A stretch of 26,125 bases of DNA. Origin: Gemmatimonadota bacterium (GTDB taxonomy: Bacteria > Latescibacterota > UBA2968). Each line of letters starts with the position of its first letter. Positions within the stretch are counted from its first letter, which is position 1. Under the pieces are notes generated by a model, which was not told the origin of the DNA, ran no database searches, and saw nothing but the letters and a program-made list of their open reading frames with translations. The translations under genes and the position numbers were made by a program. The stretch covers positions 1 through 26,125 of the forward strand of contig PAXL01000074.1 of assembly GCA_002714465.1 (NCBI GenBank), in the 5' to 3' direction. Of the stretch, positions 1 through 6,870 are shown piece by piece.

Positions 1-445
1 TGTCGACGGAGACTACAGCGACCATCCTGAGGAGATGACGCGGGTTCTTGCACCCATCCTTGGTGGACACGCCGACTTCTGTGTCGGTTCCCGAGTCCTC
101 GGGAACCGGGAACCGGGAGCCATTCCCCCTCAGGCCCGCTTCGGGAACTGGCTTGCCACGACGCTGATATCCGCCCTATTCGGTCCGGACTTCACCGATC
201 TCGGACCATTCCGGGCGATCAGAACGGAAACCCTTCGAAAGATAGACACGCAGGACACGACCTTCGGCTGGACCGTCGAGATGCAGGTAAAAGCCGCCCT
301 TCTTAGAGTGCGCACAGCCGAAGTGCCCGTCTCCTATCGGAAACGGATCGGTGCCTCCAAGATCACGGGGACCCTACAGGGGACGATCAAGGCCGGGTGG
401 AAGATACTATTCACGATATTTAAACACGCGGCCAGACCAGCCTAG
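1..445 (+). CDS. Family 2 glycosyltransferase, C-terminal part (5' truncated by window)
   Basis: The reading frame is open from base 2, so the start lies outside the window. The visible residues begin VDGDYSDHPEEM, the DxD-type metal/nucleotide-sugar site of GT-A fold glycosyltransferases. The segment FCVGSRVLG and the later VEMQVKAALL and VPVSYRKRIGASKI stretches are typical of dolichol-phosphate-mannose-synthase-like enzymes, which move a sugar from a nucleotide donor to a lipid or other acceptor at the inner membrane. The final 20 residues are moderately hydrophobic, but no clear multi-helix membrane tail is present. Its TAG stop shares the four bases CTAG (442-445) with the stop of the convergent gene. 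The exact acceptor cannot be told from this fragment. Confidence 0.8.
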   Translation, partial: VDGDYSDHPEEMTRVLAPILGGHADFCVGSRVLGNREPGAIPPQARFGNWLATTLISALFGPDFTDLGPFRAIRTETLRKIDTQDTTFGWTVEMQVKAALLRVRTAEVPVSYRKRIGASKITGTLQGTIKAGWKILFTIFKHAARPA

Positions 446-906
446 CTATTCTGGAGAAGATACCGGATTGTCTTTGCGAACCGCTCCGCGCCCTGCTTGC
501 TGATTTTGAAGTTCTCCTGCCGCCGAGTCGCGTCTCGCAGCGCCATCAAGAAGCGAGCTTTGGGGGGACCGTCCACGTTCACGACCTGGACCATCGCCCT
601 CCGTGGGGGCGGCTTCTCAGTCGCAGGAACGCGTTGGGAGACCGGTTTGAGCGGCTCGTCTTCCGGCCAGTATTGAAAAAAGGCGTAGAGGGTAATCGAG
701 ACCAGGAGGATCGACCCGAAAGTAGACGCCACAACGAAAAGGCCGAAGTAGAGAGCCGAAAAACAAAGACACGCAAGCCCGATGGCCGAAATCAGAAACC
801 AGATAGACATGCCTCGCGAAACCGCCTGTATCGGCGTGTGGTCAATCGCCTGCATTACTGGTCTGTCCTTCTTCCGGTCCAGCTTATTCTTTTCCGCCTT
901 GCTCAC
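442..906 (-). CDS. Hypothetical two-helix membrane protein downstream of zapA
   Basis: The 154-residue product has a very basic N-terminus (SKAEKNKLDRKKDR), two adjacent hydrophobic segments at about residues 33-54 and 56-80, a proline-rich linker (residues 83-103) and a mixed-charge C-terminal part of about 50 residues. This suggests a membrane hairpin with both ends on the same, probably cytoplasmic, side. The GTG start overlaps the stop of zapA (GTGA, bases 903-906), so the two genes are probably translationally coupled, with a GGATGG ribosome site inside zapA. I do not recognise the family. The pairing suggests, but does not show, an envelope or division role. Confidence 0.6.
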   Translation of the reverse strand: MSKAEKNKLDRKKDRPVMQAIDHTPIQAVSRGMSIWFLISAIGLACLCFSALYFGLFVVASTFGSILLVSITLYAFFQYWPEDEPLKPVSQRVPATEKPPPRRAMVQVVNVDGPPKARFLMALRDATRRQENFKISKQGAERFAKTIRYLLQNS

Positions 907-1193
907 CCATCCGCCTCGCGTATCGTAGTCTTCAGCCGCTCCCCGGCGGTTTCCGTCGCATCCAACCTGTCCTGACCGGCCTGCCGAGTTCTCATCAATT
1001 CATCGGCAATTTCCATTGCAACCATCATCGCAATCTTCGTCGTATCGGCGAGATTCTTCTCTGCCGCGATACGCTCCATCCGCTGGGTGACCTCCTCTGC
1101 GACCTCTCTTGCGTAGTCAGAAGATCGATCGCTTACGAGCGTATAGGTTTTCCCGAAGATCTCTACATCTGCCTGCTGAGCCGAGCCGGTCAT
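903..1193 (-). CDS. zapA: Cell division protein ZapA
   Basis: The 96-residue protein has the ZapA pattern: a short beta-strand start VEIFGKTYTLVSD, then YAREVAEEVTQRMERIA, then the helix DTTKIAMMVAMEIADEL, and a C-terminal coiled coil. ZapA binds FtsZ in the cytoplasm and promotes bundling of Z-ring filaments. The length matches the family (about 90-110 residues). The ATG is preceded by GGAGG with four bases of spacing, which fixes the start. It is the first gene of a two-gene minus-strand unit, with a TTGACA -35 element about 65 bases upstream. Confidence 0.88.
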   Translation of the reverse strand: MTGSAQQADVEIFGKTYTLVSDRSSDYAREVAEEVTQRMERIAAEKNLADTTKIAMMVAMEIADELMRTRQAGQDRLDATETAGERLKTTIREADG

Positions 1194-1229
1194 ACGTCCT
1201 CCAAGCCTGAAACACCCAAGTTTACGGCC

Positions 1230-1259
1230 AATCTAAGCACGCCTTGAATCGAGTGTCAA
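1230..1259 (-). promoter_or_regulatory. Probable sigma70-type promoter of zapA
   Basis: On the minus strand a perfect TTGACA (1259-1254) is followed by TAGATT (1235-1230) at 18 bases, or TTAGAT at 17 bases. The start codon of zapA lies about 37 bases beyond the -10 element. The -35 is perfect but the -10 is only a partial match. Confidence 0.5.
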
Positions 1260-1400
1260 GGCACCCCCATCCTCAACAAAACAGGACCCATTGCACTTTT
1301 TTGCTTCAAGGCTCAAGACCGCGATGCTCCCCGCCGATACGTGGAGAGAGATTTAGTTGGACTTCACCCCAGAGGGTCGAGAGAACAAGGGCAACGATAG

Positions 1401-1862
1401 ATGCCAAACATCATCCAATCAGGCAGTGGCGCATCCTACAACACCGTCGGCCCTGTTCCTACTCCGGACCCAGAGGTCACTGTCAACATATCCGAGCCGA
1501 AGGACGGAGATTCGGTCGATCTTTCGAACGAACCACCGGGCGGACCAAGCACATACGGCCCTGCCCAGTTCAGCGACCGGTTCAAGTTCGACATTCAAAA
1601 CGGGATGCTCGACGCGAGTCTTCGCTTCGATGCCAGGACGAACCGATCCAGAGGCGCGGACGTCAAAGCCTATGCGGAGAGACAGGGCGTCGATTTCCAG
1701 ATCACGAAGGCTGCTGGGACAGGAAGCCAGACGTCGGCTCTGTTTGCACTGCAGTTCCAGGACGCCAACCCCAACGCGACCTCTGCTTCAACCCAGGTCG
1801 AGGGCCGTATCGGATTTTCCAGGATGGCCGAACAGAGCCTGAACCTTTTGGCGTCACTCTAG
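1401..1862 (+). CDS. Hypothetical protein, small, no signal peptide
   Basis: The 153-residue product starts MPNIIQSGSGASYNTVGP, has a proline/glycine-rich, probably disordered N-terminal third, and then a more ordered part (FDIQNGMLDASLRFDART..., KAYAERQGVDFQITKAAG). Cysteine is absent and no membrane segment is seen. AAGGG about ten bases before the ATG may serve as ribosome site. The gene stands alone and is closed by a strong terminator, which supports its being real. I do not recognise the family; a structural or phage/flagellar-like surface protein is possible but unsupported. Confidence 0.55.
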   Translation: MPNIIQSGSGASYNTVGPVPTPDPEVTVNISEPKDGDSVDLSNEPPGGPSTYGPAQFSDRFKFDIQNGMLDASLRFDARTNRSRGADVKAYAERQGVDFQITKAAGTGSQTSALFALQFQDANPNATSASTQVEGRIGFSRMAEQSLNLLASL

Positions 1863-1890
1863 CACGCATCTCCCTAAAGAACGAACGCGA

Positions 1891-1923
1891 AAGGGGGCGA
1901 CCGAAGTCGCCCCCTTCTTTTGT
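1891..1923 (+). terminator. Rho-independent terminator after the 153-residue gene
   Basis: A perfect 10-bp stem (AAGGGGGCGA / TCGCCCCCTT, 1891-1900 and 1907-1916) has a CCGAAG loop and runs into a T-rich tail (CTTTTGTT). It lies between convergent genes; on the minus strand the tail is less T-rich, so it may work weakly in that direction too. Confidence 0.85.
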
Positions 1924-1946
1924 TGCCTACTCAAGCCACTAGATCA

Positions 1947-2204
1947 TCACACACCGCCGGCTTCGGCCACCGGGTCAAAACGGACGACACCATCGGTCGC
2001 GGGCACCATGATCTCCACGATCCAGCCCGAAACCTCTTTTCCGTCGACGACGACCTTCTTGGGCTCGCGACTGATCACCTCCGCATCCCGGGAAAGCCTC
2101 TCGAAAGCGTGACAACCCTCGTCATCAACACAGAAGTAGCGCTGCGCACGACCCTCGGGGCTACCACCCAAGGTCGGTGTCTGTTTGTTCTCTGCCTGTT
2201 CCAA
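1947..2204 (-). CDS. Small hypothetical protein encoded directly after nadD
   Basis: An 85-residue frame starts with TTG at 2204. It is chosen because AGGAG (2214-2210), which overlaps the nadD stop codon, sits five bases upstream; a GTG at 2207 would be only two bases away. The longer frame upstream is just an off-frame reading of nadD. The product begins MEQAENKQTPTLGG and has a compact middle (RAQRYFCVDDEGCHAFERLSRDAE) and a beta-rich end (KKVVVDGKEVSGWIVEIMV). The usual nadD partner is rsfS, but this is not RsfS. Function unknown; it is probably co-translated with nadD. Confidence 0.5.
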   Translation of the reverse strand: MEQAENKQTPTLGGSPEGRAQRYFCVDDEGCHAFERLSRDAEVISREPKKVVVDGKEVSGWIVEIMVPATDGVVRFDPVAEAGGV

Positions 2205-2212
2205 CACAGCTC

Positions 2213-2800
2213 CTATCGGTAGAGGCCCCGTGCATCGATGTGGTTCAGAACGGGCTCGGGAACCCAGTATTTGATCGATACATCTTGTCGGACACGCTCT
2301 CGAACCGTTGTGGAGGAAATCTCGATCTGCGGCGTGTCCAGAAAGATCATCCGATCCGCAAGCTCGGGGGGAACATCGCCCCGGGACACTCCGGGACGAT
2401 CGAACACGACCACCTGCGCTAGATCCATCACTCGGTCCGGCTCGAACCACTGATTGAAATCTACAGCATTGTCTGCGCCGATCAACAAGTAGAGTAGATC
2501 CGCTTCGTCGCAAGCCTCTGCCCGAATGTCTTTGAGGGTCACGGACGTGTAGGACGACCCACTACGCCGAACCTCAAGGTCGGAAACGGAAAAAGCATCA
2601 TGATTCTGAACCACGCAGGAAACCATGTGAAGCCGGTCTTCTCCAGAAGCCACAGGACCTGCGCGATGGGGCGGATCTCCGGAGGGGACCCAGATCAGAC
2701 GATCCAGATTACACGCGGTGAGCGCTTCCTGGGCAAGGATCAGGTGGCCAATATGAACCGGATCGAACGATCCGCCCCATATTCCGATCTTCTGTGCCAT
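2213..2800 (-). CDS. nadD: Nicotinate-nucleotide adenylyltransferase
   Basis: NadD transfers AMP from ATP to nicotinate mononucleotide, giving deamido-NAD in NAD synthesis in the cytoplasm. The 195-residue protein opens with the nucleotidyltransferase signature GIWGGSFDPVHIGHL (with the HxGH-type motif), has the conserved WVPSGDPPHR stretch, and ends with the second signature ISSTTVRERV, in the place of the family's ISSTxIR. The length is normal. The ATG lies immediately after the stop of bamD with no gap, so the genes are in one operon. Confidence 0.92.
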   Translation of the reverse strand: MAQKIGIWGGSFDPVHIGHLILAQEALTACNLDRLIWVPSGDPPHRAGPVASGEDRLHMVSCVVQNHDAFSVSDLEVRRSGSSYTSVTLKDIRAEACDEADLLYLLIGADNAVDFNQWFEPDRVMDLAQVVVFDRPGVSRGDVPPELADRMIFLDTPQIEISSTTVRERVRQDVSIKYWVPEPVLNHIDARGLYR

Positions 2801-3631
2801 TCAGGTACCAGGGAGTGCGGCTGCGCTTTCAACCTGCCCCGAGACGCCATCCTCGGGCGAAGGGTGCACGGCTTTCGAGATCGCTTTCTGCACCTCCTTC
2901 CGCTCGGCTTCGATCTCCAGACTCAGAGATTCGGGGGTCTTCAGCCCAGCCCGGTCGTCGAGAATCTCGAGCGCCTCGTCCAGTTCCCCCTGCCTGTGGA
3001 GGGCAACTGCCAGAACGAACCGGACCTCCTCCCCCATCCTGGTGTCCGGATACTTCTCGAGCAATCTGCGGCAGAAGATCTCGGAAGAAGCCGGGTTCTT
3101 CCACTTCAGGTAGTTTCGAGCGATCATCAGGTCCTTCGAGGCGAGCTTCTCGTCAAGGTCGCCGATCCGCTTCCGAGCTTCCGAGGCAATATCGCTGTTC
3201 GGAAAGTCTTCGACGAACCTCGTGAACTCCCGGATCGCAAGCACCGTCTCTTCCTGATCGTGGTGAATGCTGCGCGATTGGTTGAAGTAACACATCCCGA
3301 TCTGGAACCGGGCCTTGTCGATGAACTTACTGACCGGATACTCATTGATCAGACGCTCGAACTCGAAAATTGCCGTCTCGTAGTCCTTCGAACAGAAGTA
3401 GGCCTGTCCAAGCCCGTACTGCGCATCGTCCACAAGATGAGATCCGGGGTAGTCGGACAGAAGATTCCGAAACAACTGTTGGGCATTCCAGCACTTCTCA
3501 TCGAGAAGGGCCTTGTTCGCGTCAGCCAAATAGGTATCCGCGTCCTTGCGACGGTTCGACTCTTGGGCACACGAAACGAGAGATCCAACAAGAAACAGAA
3601 CCAGAATTGCGCGGGCGGTGGGTGGGATCAT
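2801..3631 (-). CDS. bamD: BamD-like outer-membrane assembly lipoprotein with TPR repeats
   Basis: The product has a lipoprotein signal ending LVSC (cysteine 21) followed by tandem tetratricopeptide-like helices: YLADANKALLDEKCWNAQQLFRNLL, AQYGLGQAYFCSKDYETAIFEF and ARFQIGMCYFNQ. This is the BamD (YfiO) layout, a lipoprotein that helps the BAM complex fold outer-membrane proteins. The total, 276 residues, is in the family range. The ATG at 3631 overlaps the upstream stop as TGATG; a TTG one codon earlier (3634) is possible. The charged C-terminal tail after residue 240 looks unstructured. A generic TPR lipoprotein cannot be excluded. Confidence 0.78.
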   Translation of the reverse strand: MIPPTARAILVLFLVGSLVSCAQESNRRKDADTYLADANKALLDEKCWNAQQLFRNLLSDYPGSHLVDDAQYGLGQAYFCSKDYETAIFEFERLINEYPVSKFIDKARFQIGMCYFNQSRSIHHDQEETVLAIREFTRFVEDFPNSDIASEARKRIGDLDEKLASKDLMIARNYLKWKNPASSEIFCRRLLEKYPDTRMGEEVRFVLAVALHRQGELDEALEILDDRAGLKTPESLSLEIEAERKEVQKAISKAVHPSPEDGVSGQVESAAALPGT

Positions 3632-4410
3632 CAAGGTCTACTCGCTTTGGCGGCTCGGATCCGCCTGATCTGCTCTTCCGCTCTCTGAAGATACTCCGAC
3701 TGTGGGTAGTCGACAGTCAGTCGCTTGAACTCGATCAGAGCACTCTCCGCGTCACCCAGCTTGAAGTAACAATAGCCCAGCTTGAGCTGGGCATCGTCGT
3801 CCTTTTCTGTCTCCGCGAACCCGAAGACACGCTTGAAGGCGTCCAGTCCGCCGGTATAATCCTCCACGGCATACGCACACTCACCCAGCCAATATTGAGC
3901 ATTGTCTGCCAGCTGACCTTGCGGTTCCTGCTCGAGTATCTGTGCAAACAGACGCTTTGCGCCCGCGTAATCCTGCAGATCGAAGGCTTGCAAGGCGCGA
4001 TCATAGAGCACGTTCACGCCCTTAGAAGGCAAGGTTGATGCAGCGGGTCCCTGTCCTGCACTAGCGGCAGTCTTTAGTGGTAGCATAGCCGCGCCCTGTA
4101 TCTGACGGCGAAGCTCCAGGATCTCGTCTGCCAAGGCCGAAAATCTCCCCATCACCGCGCCGTTAGCAGAGTCCTGTTGGTCTAGAAGCGTCCGTAGCTG
4201 CGCTTCGAATTCTATCAAACGGAGTTCCAGCGACTGGACCTTCGCTTCGAGCGCCTGAGCTTCAGATACGACAGTCGTATCGACCGACGGAAAGGACGCT
4301 TGCTCCCCATCCGATTCGGGCGGAGATCTCACCTCCTTGTAGCGTGTTGTCGCGCAGGCCTCGAGACCCAGTGCAAGAGCGAGGGCCAGACCCCAGATTT
4401 GCAGGCTCAC
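3631..4410 (-). CDS. CpoB/YbgF-like TPR lipoprotein
   Basis: The 259-residue product has a short signal peptide with lipobox LEAC (cysteine 19), a coiled-coil region at about residues 50-105 (EAQALEAKVQSLELRLIEFEAQ) and three C-terminal TPR units (LYDRALQAFDLQDYAGAKRLF, AQYWLGECAYAVEDYTGGLDAF, AQLKLGYCYFKLGDAESALIEF). Coiled coil then TPR is the layout of CpoB, which links Tol-Pal function to septal cell-wall synthesis. E. coli CpoB is a soluble periplasmic protein, so the lipobox is a difference. The GTG start follows AGGGAG. It is the first gene of the operon with bamD and nadD. Confidence 0.72.
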   Translation of the reverse strand: MSLQIWGLALALALGLEACATTRYKEVRSPPESDGEQASFPSVDTTVVSEAQALEAKVQSLELRLIEFEAQLRTLLDQQDSANGAVMGRFSALADEILELRRQIQGAAMLPLKTAASAGQGPAASTLPSKGVNVLYDRALQAFDLQDYAGAKRLFAQILEQEPQGQLADNAQYWLGECAYAVEDYTGGLDAFKRVFGFAETEKDDDAQLKLGYCYFKLGDAESALIEFKRLTVDYPQSEYLQRAEEQIRRIRAAKASRP

Positions 4411-4518
4411 GATTTCGCTCCCTTGAACGATGCGCCAGACCGATGGTTCCGTGCCGGCTACGTCCGGAAAATCGGCGTAAGTATAGGATTTACATTCAGT
4501 TTAGAGAATCGTATTCTG

Positions 4519-4547
4519 AAAATAAGCAATGGTCCAAATACAGTCAA
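4519..4547 (-). promoter_or_regulatory. Promoter of the cpoB-like/bamD/nadD operon
   Basis: On the minus strand TTGACT (4547-4542), a 17-base spacer and TATTTT (4524-4519) form a good sigma70-type promoter, leaving a leader of about 100 bases before the GTG at 4410. It lies in the divergent gap with the methyltransferase gene. Confidence 0.6.
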
Positions 4548-4603
4548 GAAATCGGCCTCCGAGGACCTTGACCCGGCGTTCTTGCCCGGCCTAAGTTGGA
4601 CTA

Positions 4604-5356
4604 GTGAATGACTTGAAAAACAGAGTGCGCCAGGGATACTCAAGGACCTGGGTCGTGTCTAAATACAGTACGGTCGGGCTCTGGCCATCGGAGCGGGAGA
4701 TGATACAGCGCTTCTGGCACCCAGGAGGCCGCATCCTTGACCTAGGGTGTGGTGCGGGTCGAACGACGGTTCCTTTGAGGCAGGCGGGGTATCAAGTCGT
4801 CGGCGTGGACATTGCGCAACCCATGGTCTCACAGGCGAAGCTATTCGCTGAAAACATGGACCTCGACTTCCCGATGGCTGTCGGCGATGCGACAGACCTG
4901 CCGCTTGACACAAACTGCTTAGACGGTATCCTATTCTCCTACAACGGCATAGAACTTATACCTAAACAATCCGGAAAGATCTCGGCTTTGAGGGAGGCCT
5001 ACCGGGTCCTTAAACCAGGTGGCACTCTGATTTTCACCACGCATGCCTTCGAGGCTTTCAACAAATACGCACCGGCCAGACTTCAACGATACGGAATCCA
5101 CGTTTTCAACCGAATGCTCGGCCGTGCAAAGGAAGACGCGGAGCTTGGCGAAGTCATCGTCGATCCGAAGCGAACCGTCGAGGTCTACTACATGCAGATA
5201 AACTCCCCCCGGAGGTATCGCAAGCTCCTAACCCAGCTTGGGTTCTCACTCGTTTACTACAACAGTCGCAAAAGAATCGAGTCGGGCAAGTCTCCCACCC
5301 GCCTGGCCGACTTCGACGGAGACTTCAAGTTCTACGTCGCACAGAAGGAAACCTGA
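4604..5356 (+). CDS. SAM-dependent methyltransferase (class I, type 11)
   Basis: The protein carries motif I as ILDLGCGAGRTTVPL (residues 44-58), followed by GYQVVGVDIA with the acidic residue that binds the ribose of S-adenosylmethionine. Later come FPMAVGDATDLPLD, DGILFSYNGIEL and LREAYRVLKPGGTLIFTTH, all typical of the Methyltransf_11 family. The substrate cannot be read from sequence. The GTG start at 4604 has no clear ribosome site; a TTGACC-17-CTAAGT element just upstream would place transcription almost at the start codon, so leaderless translation is possible. The stop overlaps the ribokinase start by one base (TGATG), so the two are translationally coupled. Confidence 0.82.
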   Translation: MNDLKNRVRQGYSRTWVVSKYSTVGLWPSEREMIQRFWHPGGRILDLGCGAGRTTVPLRQAGYQVVGVDIAQPMVSQAKLFAENMDLDFPMAVGDATDLPLDTNCLDGILFSYNGIELIPKQSGKISALREAYRVLKPGGTLIFTTHAFEAFNKYAPARLQRYGIHVFNRMLGRAKEDAELGEVIVDPKRTVEVYYMQINSPRRYRKLLTQLGFSLVYYNSRKRIESGKSPTRLADFDGDFKFYVAQKET

Positions 5357-6285
5357 TGTCCGGAAGCGTTCTCGTCGTCGGATCAACAAACATGGACCTA
5401 ATCGTCCGCGCGGGCAGACTCCCGGTGCCGGGAGAGACCGTTTTAGGGGGTGAGTTCGTGCAAGCCCGTGGGGGTAAGGGTGCGAATCAGGCGGTTGCCG
5501 CCGCTCGATCCGGAGCACAGGTGGCGATCCTGACCGCGATCGGACGCGATGCTTTCGGGCAAGAAAGCCTTAATGGATTCACCCAAGAAGGCATCGACAC
5601 GTCATCGGTTCAGCGCCGCGACCTGCCTACAGGCGTTGCACTGATAACTGTGAACCAGGAAGGCGAGAACTGTATCGTCGTCGCACCGGGGGCGAACGGT
5701 TCTCTTGACGCCGCCACAGTCGAGGCCGCCTACCCGAGCGCAAAGCCCGATGTTTGTGTCTGCCAGCTCGAGACACCCCTGGAAGGCGTTCAGGCCGCTC
5801 TGGAACACGCATCACGCGCTGGCAGCCTGACCATCTTGAATCCGGCGCCCGCCAAGAAACCCGACCCTGCTCTCCTCTTGAAGGTCGACTGCCTGACACC
5901 CAACGAGTCCGAAACCGAGACCCTGACAGGAATACGTCCAGACTCGATTGATTTGGCCACTAAGGCCGGGGCAATCCTGAGGGAACAGGGCGTTGGTACT
6001 GCGATCATTACTATGGGCGCCAAGGGAGCTGTCCTCGTCGATAGCCAGGGCGTGTGCCACCAGCCAAGCCCGGAGGTCGAGACTATCGATACGACAGCAG
6101 CCGGAGACACGTTTACCGGCAGCCTCGCCGCTCGTGTCGCGCAGGGAGACAACCTGCGGGAAGCGCTGAGATACGCCTGCTGCAGCGGGGCTCTTGCCGT
6201 GACCCGGATGGGGGCTCAACCCTCGATACCCTGCGCCGCGGCTGTTTCTTCACTTGAGCGAGAGTTTTGTCGACTTGATGATTGA
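5356..6285 (+). CDS. rbsK: Ribokinase (PfkB family)
   Basis: Ribokinase phosphorylates D-ribose with ATP to ribose 5-phosphate. The 309-residue sequence shows the N-terminal sugar-binding stretch VLVVGSTNMDLIVRAGRLP, the first PfkB signature GGKGANQAVAAARSGA, ILNPAPAKK with TPNESE, and the second signature DTTAAGDTFTG, whose aspartate near residue 250 is the catalytic base. The length and motifs fit RbsK rather than fructokinase or adenosine kinase. It overlaps the methyltransferase by one base; no ribose transporter is nearby, so it probably salvages ribose from nucleosides, which is an inference. Confidence 0.9.
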   Translation: MSGSVLVVGSTNMDLIVRAGRLPVPGETVLGGEFVQARGGKGANQAVAAARSGAQVAILTAIGRDAFGQESLNGFTQEGIDTSSVQRRDLPTGVALITVNQEGENCIVVAPGANGSLDAATVEAAYPSAKPDVCVCQLETPLEGVQAALEHASRAGSLTILNPAPAKKPDPALLLKVDCLTPNESETETLTGIRPDSIDLATKAGAILREQGVGTAIITMGAKGAVLVDSQGVCHQPSPEVETIDTTAAGDTFTGSLAARVAQGDNLREALRYACCSGALAVTRMGAQPSIPCAAAVSSLEREFCRLDD

Positions 6286-6310
6286 CCCCCAAACCATCCT
6301 GTCGTATATT
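6282..6310 (+). promoter_or_regulatory. Promoter overlapping the end of the ribokinase gene
   Basis: TTGACC (6282-6287), which contains the ribokinase stop codon, a 17-base spacer and TATATT (6305-6310) make a strong sigma70-type promoter. Transcription would start near 6317 and give a leader of about 95 bases before the small acidic gene. Confidence 0.65.
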
Positions 6311-6412
6311 TGGATTCCCTTCAAAACCCCACTAGTAACTCTTTGTTATTAAATAAAATACCCCCAAGCTCTCCCTCGCGTCTCCCCGGAAGCCACGAAA
6401 GGTTCCGCCCAG

Positions 6413-6586
6413 ATGGATAATTCCGCTGAATTCGAGGATCTCGTTGAAGAACTTGAGAGTTTCGAGGCTGAAGCTAAGAGTCTGCACGAGAGAATCGCTC
6501 GTCTGATGCACGATGCCAGAGAGATCTCGACGTTGGCCGACGGTGAGGAAGAACCCGAGGCCATCGTTGAGGGCAGCGACGACTAG
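6413..6586 (+). CDS. Short acidic, probably coiled-coil protein
   Basis: A 57-codon frame starts MDNSAEFEDLVEELESF and continues as a heptad-like helix (AEAKSLHERIARLMHDAREI) before an acidic tail rich in Glu and Asp. It lies exactly between a good promoter and a strong terminator, which argues that it is a genuine single-gene unit. The antisense frame over the same bases begins near the promoter and has poor composition. The ribosome site (AAAGG about ten bases upstream) is weak. No family is recognised; exodeoxyribonuclease VII small subunit was considered but its signature is missing. Confidence 0.6.
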   Translation: MDNSAEFEDLVEELESFEAEAKSLHERIARLMHDAREISTLADGEEEPEAIVEGSDD

Positions 6587-6615
6587 CCGGAGCGCCTGAC
6601 GCGTTCCTACTCAGG

Positions 6616-6650
6616 GCAGGCCGTTACTCTCGTAACGGCCTGCTTTCTTT
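6616..6650 (+). terminator. Strong rho-independent terminator after the acidic gene
   Basis: A perfect 12-bp stem (GCAGGCCGTTAC / GTAACGGCCTGC, 6616-6627 and 6632-6643) with TCTC loop is followed by TTTCTTT. The next gene starts within fifteen bases of it. Confidence 0.92.
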
Positions 6651-6657
6651 GTATACT

Positions 6658-6870
6658 GTGAACACGACTCTGCTAATCGCCATTGTGCTGCTGATAGCTG
6701 TGGGTGTACGCTATCTGACGCCATCAAGAGAGCGTTGCCCCGAATGCAACGCTCTTCGCGAAGACGACGCGCCGCTCTGCGAATGCGGCTGGATCTTCGA
6801 GTTTGATGACGAAAAACCTCTTCAGTATGGTGAGGTGGAAGATGAAGAAACCGATGACAACGATTTCTAG
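6658..6870 (+). CDS. Membrane-anchored zinc-ribbon microprotein
   Basis: About 70 residues: one N-terminal membrane helix (TTLLIAIVLLIAVGVRYL, residues 3-20), then a zinc-ribbon-like cluster CPEC-x10-CEC (Cys 27, 30, 41, 43) and an acidic tail. The cytoplasmic side is likely for the ribbon. GTG at 6658 is preferred; TTG at 6649 lies inside the terminator T-tract. No ribosome site is visible for either. The 3' end overlaps the next gene by 29 bases, suggesting coupled translation. Family unknown; the ribbon could bind a protein partner or RNA, but nothing in the sequence decides this. Confidence 0.55.
   Translation: MNTTLLIAIVLLIAVGVRYLTPSRERCPECNALREDDAPLCECGWIFEFDDEKPLQYGEVEDEETDDNDF

Noticed and set aside
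1194..1400. 6S RNA next to zapA, as in E. coli
   Set aside because: In E. coli the RNA lies downstream of zapA; here the space upstream of zapA shows no long, bubble-interrupted hairpin, and downstream a protein gene overlaps zapA.
2600..3688. A long plus-strand frame of 362 codons
   Set aside because: It is antisense to nadD and bamD, both clearly recognised; the frame is open because of their codon use.
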